A stretch of 64,000 nt of DNA from positions 156,121,121 through 156,185,120 of the forward strand of contig CM056742.1 of the NCBI GenBank assembly GCA_029851415.1, given 5' to 3'. The DNA comes from Eretmocerus hayati (Eukaryota > Arthropoda > Insecta > Hymenoptera > Aphelinidae). The translations under genes and the position numbers were made by a program. Below the pieces are notes generated by a model. The model was not told where the DNA came from. It made no database searches and worked only from the letters and a program-made list of their open reading frames with translations. This document shows positions 57,500 to 64,000 of the stretch, one piece after another (the stretch's first letter is position 1; every line of letters begins with the position of its first letter).

Positions 57500-60400
57500 C
57501 AGAATTTCATCCCCATCAACCGAGCCCGGGACCTAAGGTAACAATTGTTTCTAGCGCAAATCTGATTGTATCAATTGTCCTGAGAATTTCACGAGAATTC
57601 AGAACTTGCTTAGTTTGCGATTTTGAAAAAGTCGATGCCTAAGTCGAAAAACTAGCTCTATCGTCCAGGAGCCCTTAGCTAATTGAGAATATATCGCGCT
57701 TAGATCGAAGTGCTTATGCTAAAATTGCAGAGAGCAGTCTAGGAGAAATTGTGCATCCCGAGCCTCACCATCGTGAACTGCAATTTTCCACCCTTGAAAT
57801 ATTCGTGAAGATTTCTATTCAGCACACGCACGTTGTAAATTCTAGAAAACTCAAATAAGATATATCAATTGGTTCAAGACGCATTAGTTACATTCGGAAA
57901 TCTCACTCGGAGTTGCAATTTTCCATGCCGATTAACATGCAAACGGCTGAAGCCACGTCACTTTGGCTAACGCAGAAGAATCAAGAATAGCTGGCCCACA
58001 CAGAGATAAGCGGATACATGCATTAGAATGATAATTGTTTCCAAGTCGGGCAGTAGTCAGTCTAGGTTTGCAATGCCACGCACAAACGAAGGATCCGGAC
58101 ACAAGATAAAAACTCGTATACGTGACCCTGATTTGCCGGACGTGCACTACATCATCTCTGAAAATCTCGTGTATACATGCAATAATCCGTATTTCCGAGG
58201 CTTCCCTCTCACTTCTTTTGGGATATGCGCGTGTGTAATGGGTGTAAATTAGTGTCTCGTTTAGAGTATGATTTAACCATTGCGGATGATTGATACGTAA
58301 CTGTATCCTTGTTGAGTGAAAAAATCTCACGATTTTTTTCCTCGGATTGATGTAATTTAAATATGATTTCCATTCAAACTGAGAATCTGAAAAAGATCCA
58401 TTCTACAACCCTATCAAAATGATGTATATGAGGTTACTGGTACGATTTCTACAAGAAATTATTCACTCATGAACTACTGGATAATCAACAGAATTTTGGC
58501 AATTTTTTAACCGACCCGTCAAGAAGATCGGTATAGCAAAAGAAGGGGCATTGACTGTGACCGATTGTCTGCAATGAGAATACATTTCGGAACATATTTG
58601 ACTAAGTTTGTATACCTATTTTGTTCTCAGCTTTTCATACGATTCTATTGTACAAGATATGAATCATTCATCACCTCTAGGGACCCGTGTATACCCATGT
58701 ATGTATTATCCAACTATCTCGAATGTATTTTACTCCATTCTTTTGAATCATTTCCAACGAAGAAGCTTTGATTTTTAATCAATAAAATGCACATTTCTCG
58801 AATCCGACTAGAGCTACAGAATTGCGACTTACGGCATTTGAAAGGTCTAGGGGAAACCTATGAATTTCGGCCACGTGGACTTGATTATAGGTGGTTTTAC
58901 CGACCGAACTAGTGAATTTTACAGGCAAATTCACTTTTTAAGAACCAAACTCGTTGTTTCTTCAAAAATTTTATATTCAATGTAGAATTCCGGTTTAATT
59001 TTGGGGAAAAATGATCTCAACTTCCTCTTCTGCATTCTAAGAACGGTTTTTGCAAAATTTTTGCAACCTATTTTTCCGGGGATTGGGATACGTTAGTTAT
59101 CTGCGCATGCGCAGGAATTTGGATTTATGAATTCCTCAAACCCATTCCGTTGGGAAGTCACGAAGATCAAGCCCTGGCTTGAGTAGACGAACGTGATCGT
59201 ATGCGGATTTCCCTCATCGCTGTCTCCGGTGCCTTCATATGTATACCACCTCTTGGTAATTATCGAGATTCAGTATAAGTCGTCTGAACAGTGTAGCTTA
59301 TTTTTCAATGCATCAAATTGACTTTGCCAAGTGATCATTTTGAAGGAAATTCTCTTGGCTTCCCAATGCCGAATTTTTATACGATTTCCAATCTCCTCCG
59401 AAAATCTATTTCTCTAGTAGTGGAACGCATGACCTGGAATGGAAGGCATAACATGGAACCTGTGGTGGAACAGACAATTAATGTAACATACAGTATTTTC
59501 GTTGTGTCAGAATAGGTCAATCGACGGAACCCGAAGTATATTGCCTTAAAAAAATATGATTCGTTGATTTGAGACCTCATTTGAGTGTCGAAACTATCTG
59601 TTCCAGTATAGCGCCCACTCTCCAGTACATGGAACCTTTGATGGAACAGTAAACTAAGTGTTACTTCACTCACACAAAATTTTATTCAGATGCAATTTGT
59701 AAAGTAAATTACTTTAGTCTGCCATGAATACAGACGATTCGTACATGAAATTATATCATTCATGACCTCAATAATCGTCTAGAATTAGCTTTGTTGGAAA
59801 ACATGTTTGTGAGACCTATTTCAGTATAGAATACGGTGTTCCATTATTGGTGCTTTTACTTTAGTAAAATCCCATAGCTTTTAGATGCTTGACAGGGCGC
59901 GATAGAATGGTGAAAATAGACGATTATTTCGAAAATCGTCGTTGAAAAATGGGAAAATTGATTTCGTTCAAATTCGGAGCAAAAACTTTTCGTCTCGTTG
60001 GAATTTGATGTTTAGTAGTTTCACGAACATGGCCCAGGGGATTTCCCGACGTTGACGCAGCTCAACATTTTTTGTCCGGGCGCAACAGAGTCGTATCAGA
60101 TTTCCTGTCCAGAAACATTTTAGGTACTGAGATATTTGCTCAGAGAATGATATGAATTTACATCCCTCATCAAATTTTCTCCTCAAGACTCGGGAGATTC
60201 TCTTTGATCTTTCCAACAGCATTACTAGAGTAACCCGCAGAATAAAAATCCAGAGGAAACACCGGAACACAACGCCTCAATGATAAAGTACTTATACAAG
60301 CTCAGCATTGAAAAATGGGATCTCAAGAGTTTTAGGGTAATGGGAGCATCGAAGCTCATTTTTTTGTTCGACATTCGATATAAACATCGCAAGCAAAGTG

Positions 60401-61234
60401 GAAGCATATATAATCATACCGTGGGTATCGAGGCAAGTTACGATTGCTCGATTCCCTCTCCTTCTCTCTCGAGAGTTCGTGCCAAAAAACTTGTGAAACA
60501 CAGCTCCAAAAGCGATTGAAGCCTGACCTGCTTTCCTGAGGGCAAATCAGTAGCAAAACATACCTTCACTTCAATCTATATCTATGTATTTGGGTGTCTT
60601 GATAAGTGAGCTCTGCTTATTTACTCAGTCTGATAGAGGAAACGAAGAAGGCGCTATCTCGTATCTTTGTCATGCCTATATCGGTACATCCGTGATGGGT
60701 ATTTTGGATTACCAGAGGTAATGTGTCTCACCCAAGCATAAACTCGGAGTCTCACCTTGATCGAGGTGAACGAATTAATCGAGCTGGTAGCTCCTATTGC
60801 ATTTGGACATCGGCCAGGATACTATTGAACTATCGTAGAACGGATATTCTATCCATGTCTTATTCTTGTTGAGCTCGTTTTTTCTTTGCCACTCGATAGC
60901 TTGTAGTACTTGTACCCATAATCGAGGTCAAGTTTTCACTTACTAAGATAAATCCATTAAATCAGTCAGAATCTGAATTCTTTTTAGGGGAACTGAATTT
61001 TACACAGCTGTCTGTTCTGAATACGGAATGATCAATACACGACACAGTTAACGATTTGATACCATAATATAAGCATTCAGCTTGAACTGAAATGGAATAA
61101 TTCAGTCACTGTTATAAATCAACGTTATTTTTCGTGTACAATGCCCGTAAGCGAAAATCCCTGAGTTGTCTGTCTGCTATTTTTTTTTTTTTTTTAACAA
61201 AGTCTTCGAGGCACAACACGGTCAACCCATCTAG
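57500..61234. other. unassigned sequence with minor repeats
   Basis: No gene supported. A 23-bp direct repeat, ACATGGAACCTGTGGTGGAA and its variant, occurs at 59451-59473 and 59627-59649 with TGTTCCA pieces between, perhaps a decayed MITE. A 79-codon ATG frame at 60280-60519 (+) is unsupported. A poly-T run lies near 61180-61195. Confidence 0.35.
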
Positions 61235-61615
61235 CCAGCTTTACGCGCTCATAAAAAAGGCTCGAAAAGGGACGAATCGGATGAGTTTTGGCAGTATCTC
61301 GTGAGCAAAGCAAAGCGAAACGAGTCCGCTGATCGATCGCCATTTTCACCGGGTATGTCAGACACCTCTACTACTGCAGATGCGAAGAACATTTCAAAAA
61401 AACACAGACGAGCCGATATCGTGTTGGTTTACTCTTGGGATCTCAAATCGCGGTGTAGAATCGAGATGCGGAATGAGTCTGCGCTATACCTCATTCCACC
61501 CCAAGGCTGTTGCAGCACTCGTATAATTTCGGCAGAGGGCGATACGCCGGAGATGGCTATACTAAATTTATTGCAATTCTGCGTTTATCTTTCAGGACAA
61601 TCTTCTTTGCGTTGA
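61235..61615 (+). CDS. candidate terminal coding exon, 126 codons
   Basis: The frame opens at an AG preceded by a T-rich tract (acceptor AACCCATCTAG) and runs to TGA at 61613-61615. The composition is less AT-rich than the surroundings. The peptide is charged and hydrophilic at first (SKRDESDEFWQYLVSKAKRN), then more structured (ADIVLVYSWDLKSRCRIEMR). It has no ATG near the start, so it would be the last exon of a gene whose other exons are not seen. No family recognised. Confidence 0.35.
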   Translation, partial: PALRAHKKGSKRDESDEFWQYLVSKAKRNESADRSPFSPGMSDTSTTADAKNISKKHRRADIVLVYSWDLKSRCRIEMRNESALYLIPPQGCCSTRIISAEGDTPEMAILNLLQFCVYLSGQSSLR

Positions 61616-62107
61616 AGTATATTCAGAAAAAATTCTTGCTCACATTATGTATTTGGATAGTTGACATGCATTGAGCTAGTTTTATTTCGCATCATTGATT
61701 CCATTCATTGCATTTCCACTAATTCACAATGACATTCCATCAAAAATGAGTGAAATTTCACTAAAAATTAGCGGAACTCACTGATTGGGATCAATTTTTG
61801 CTGATTCATGCGGAGAGGGTGCAAAGATAGTCCCCGCGAATTTCCTAAACTCCAGCAGATTGTCCACGACGAAATAATCATAACTTGTATGTTTATACAT
61901 CTGCGAATGACGTAAAATAATTAGAGCAATTGATAGCCTCTGCTTTTATTCTAAGACTCAGTGATCAATTTACGAGTAGCTTGGGATGTAGCGTAAAGGC
62001 TGTTTTGGTATGTAAATTATACAAGATTCAAAACAATCATTGTATTCGTAATTTCTAGTTAGAATGCGAATACTTCCATGAGGATTTGTTTGAGTTTTCA
62101 AACTTTT
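61616..62107. other. unassigned, with a truncated MITE
   Basis: Contains GAGTGAAATTTCACTAAAAATTAG-type sequence at about 61748-61771 and a truncated copy of the lectin-intron MITE at about 61778-61812. Nothing else is supported. Confidence 0.45.
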
Positions 62108-62810
62108 CGAAACAGTACATTTCGATACAAGGGTGGAAAAATAAGTTTTACACCCGTGTATCGAATACTATTTCTTGACAAGATCTTTTAGAGAAAGTGG
62201 AAAATCAGTGTAAATAAGTTACTTTCTCGCACAGTGTGTCAAGATATTACATTTCGATACAAAGGTGGAACAACTTTTTTATGCAGTTTTCCGATGTTTG
62301 GGTGCTTATAAAATTGCATAAAATAGCAACCGCGCCTCGATCATGAGGTTCCCCGCTTCCGAGCGATTATTCCAACCCTCGCCTGCGGCTCGAGCCGATA
62401 ACCAACCACTCGGAAACGACTCACAACCTAATAATCTCGGTGCGAAATCCACTATTTCGCATCCGAGTGAGGGGTTCCTGGCCTGATCCGTAGGCGAAGT
62501 TCGAAATCAACACGAGGATGCGAAAAATAGGTTCTACACCCGTGTATCGAACTGTGTTTTTCGACAAACTGAGCGAGAAAGTGGAAAACCCATGCGGACA
62601 AGACTCTTTTCTGCACAGCACGTCAAAAACACGAGTTTTCGATAACTCGTGCTCGAGGCGAAATTTTTAATAGCCGAGTACATAAATACAACTTTGAGAC
62701 TGTCTCAAGATCAACGTGAAATATTCATGCTTACAGGCCACGTGTACACTCGGTGTACATCGTATGTGCCCAAATCTATTATCTCCACCCCTGTATCGAA
62801 ATGTACTATT
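62108..62810. mobile_element. about 0.7 kb TIR element with CG-rich core
   Basis: Ends AGTACATTTCGATACAAGGG and CCCTGTATCGAAATGTACT are inverted complements. Internal copies of ACACCCGTGTATCGAA at about 62150 and 62540 and of TACATTTCGATACAAAGG at 62248 form a subterminal repeat set in both orientations. The core (62330-62480) is CpG-rich with TTCCGAG/CTCGGAA pairs. No transposase. The design is like that at 2130-2480. Confidence 0.65.
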
Positions 62811-63150
62811 TTGTCCCTGGACTACTGCTTGAGATTCTGAGACTAATATTCCATTTCTCAGATGTTGAAGATGAGGTTACGATCATCGAGGCACCAAGAA
62901 CGAGCTGATTTTGATTGAAGCACCAGCCCAGGGACGAGAAGCTTTTCCAGATTTAGGCACATACAATGTACAACTAGTGTACGTAAATCTCACTGGGTTG
63001 TGGGACCGCATCGAGCTCTCCAACGATTTTTAAAAGGAGACTCAGCTATCGTAAGCTCGGAGATGCCCGCGAACGGGTTGGCAATCATTAATTTGAGGCG
63101 ACGATGGATGTTTGCCACGGATAACACAGCCCCACAAATAAAGTTTCGAC
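62811..63150. other. unassigned sequence
   Basis: No gene or repeat recognised. Short mirror frames at about 62990-63230 on both strands overlap and neither is preferred. Confidence 0.4.
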
Positions 63151-63292
63151 CCAACTCCCAAAATGTTTTTGGGTTCGCGAAATCCGAATCCGGGGTTAGT
63201 TTGGTCTCAGCACGTCGAAGTTTTGACATAACCTCAGAAAACCATGATTTGAAAAATTCTCTCGGGGTTACAATTGAACCGTATTAAATTCA

Positions 63293-63628
63293 AATGATAT
63301 TATATTCGTAAATCGGCATTGGAGGACTAATTTTTATTTTTATTTTTTTTTCTCTATCGATCTCGAGTTTGAGATCGATTAATTGAGAAATTAACGATCG
63401 GGTTTGATCGTGGAGGTGTTAATTAATGAAAAAATTGCATATGACAGACATCGAGAGAAAAAAGTCGCCTGGACCCAGATTTGAACTGGGGGCCTTCTTC
63501 ACACCGGGAAAGACGTTACCGGTCGTTAATTTCTCAATTAATCGATCTCAAACTCGAGATCGATAGAGGAAAAAAAAATAAAAATAAAAATTAGTCCTCC
63601 AATGCCGATTTACGAATATAATATCATT
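63293..63628. mobile_element. 336 bp MITE carrying a tRNA-like sequence
   Basis: Inverted arms 63293-63397 and 63523-63628 (about 105 bp, near perfect) start AATGATATTATATTCGTAAA and end with its complement. They contain CGATCTCGAGTTTGAGATCG, itself palindromic. The 125 bp interior holds a tRNA-like sequence on the - strand. The element lies within repeat family C. Confidence 0.85.
63466..63525 (-). tRNA. tRNA-like pseudogene inside a MITE
   Basis: On the - strand CCCAG-TTCAAAT-CTGGG is a perfect T arm, preceded by GGTAACGTC (D-arm-like) and a GAAGGCC variable region as in Val/Glu/His-type tRNAs. The anticodon arm (TCTTT/GAAGA) has an eight-base loop and the acceptor stem does not pair, so it is not a functional tRNA. 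The B box GTTCAAATC is intact and could still recruit TFIIIC. Confidence 0.5.
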
Positions 63629-64000
63629 CGAAACATAAGAGGACGAGTCAAGTTCGAAAAGTGTAACCGTATTAAATTCACTTTGGGCCAGTAACTCAAA
63701 GTTTCTAGGGTCAGTAAATCCGAATCCAAGGTCGATTTGGTTCCAGCAGGTCAAGGTTCTGACATAACTTCGAAAAAATCATGATTTTTGGAGGTTATGT
63801 CGGAACTTTGACGTGCTGGGACCAATTCAACCTCAGATTTGGATTCAGCGATCCGGTGTAATACAAAATAACGTATGGTTTCATCACGAGCCCCAAGCAT
63901 TCTCGAAAAATCATCATTTTTTGAGGTTATGTCAGAACCCTGACGCACTGGGACCGAATCGATCTCGGATTCAGATTCAGCGACCCCAGAAACCTATAGA

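Larger units (their letters stand above)
63160..64000. repeat. repeat family C: four copies in both orientations
   Basis: The core TCCGAATC followed by TTTGGTxxCAGCA, then TTxTGACATAACxTC and AAATCATGATTT, occurs at about 63182-63257 (+) and 63718-63790 (+). The complement occurs at about 63791-63860 and 63905-63985. The second and third copies are head to head and form an inverted repeat centred on AAAAAATCATGATTTTT. ACCGTATTAAATTCA occurs twice (about 63278 and 63668). The family runs to the window end. Confidence 0.75.

Overview
The window looks like nuclear DNA of an arthropod, most likely an insect. It is AT-rich and has almost no long open reading frames. Coding signal comes as short exons with GT-AG borders, and much of the rest is transposable-element debris: TA-flanked fold-back elements and MITEs, a TTAA-flanked piggyBac-like MITE, Helitron-like elements full of minisatellites, and tRNA-derived pieces. 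I see no bacterial gene organisation, operons, CRISPR arrays or rRNA. The species cannot be named from the sequence alone.

The only gene recognised by family is a secreted C-type lectin at 54991-57121 (signal-peptide exon, 1.4 kb intron, lectin-domain exon). It has a one-base frame break inside the domain. Other gene models rest on splice-site and reading-frame continuity only and have no assigned function: a three-exon small membrane protein (5747-6161, +), a partial gene (12014-12361, +), a 57-residue single-pass membrane protein (13335-13811, -), a partial gene (18821-19451, +), a partial gene (40668-41166, +), a tail-anchored protein (42814-43200, -) and a terminal exon (61235-61615, +). 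They do not form a visible pathway; the window reads as a gene-poor, repeat-rich stretch.

Layout. 0-14 kb: mostly unique AT-rich DNA with small genes, a polyA retro-insertion (1907-2010), a CG-rich hairpin cluster (2160-2400) and a 750 bp MITE (9484-10233). 14.3-17.9 kb: a 3.65 kb palindrome with two arms of 1688 bp. 21.6-25.1 kb: a Helitron-like element B holding a 10-bp minisatellite, CCACC-rich tracts, a near-perfect 149-nt hairpin and a 16-bp satellite with about 22 copies. 25.2-29.6 kb: three more TIR elements, including the GC-rich TTAA element. 30.8-33.7 kb: an old copy of family A split by a 2.1 kb palindrome. 35.4-42.8 kb: further TIR and fold-back elements around a partial gene and a tRNA-like sequence. 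46-53 kb: MITE ends, a possible LINE fragment, and family A again, here split by a second element B with a different minisatellite. 53.5-57.5 kb: a fold-back element and the lectin gene. 61-64 kb: an exon candidate, a CG-rich TIR element, and a MITE carrying a tRNA-like sequence inside another repeat family.

The strongest overall pattern is nested, structured repeats: B inside A, a palindrome inside A, and A inside the arms of another palindrome. This gives a relative order of insertions. At least three long inverted repeats (arms of about 0.45, 1.0 and 1.7 kb) would make long double-stranded RNA if transcribed.
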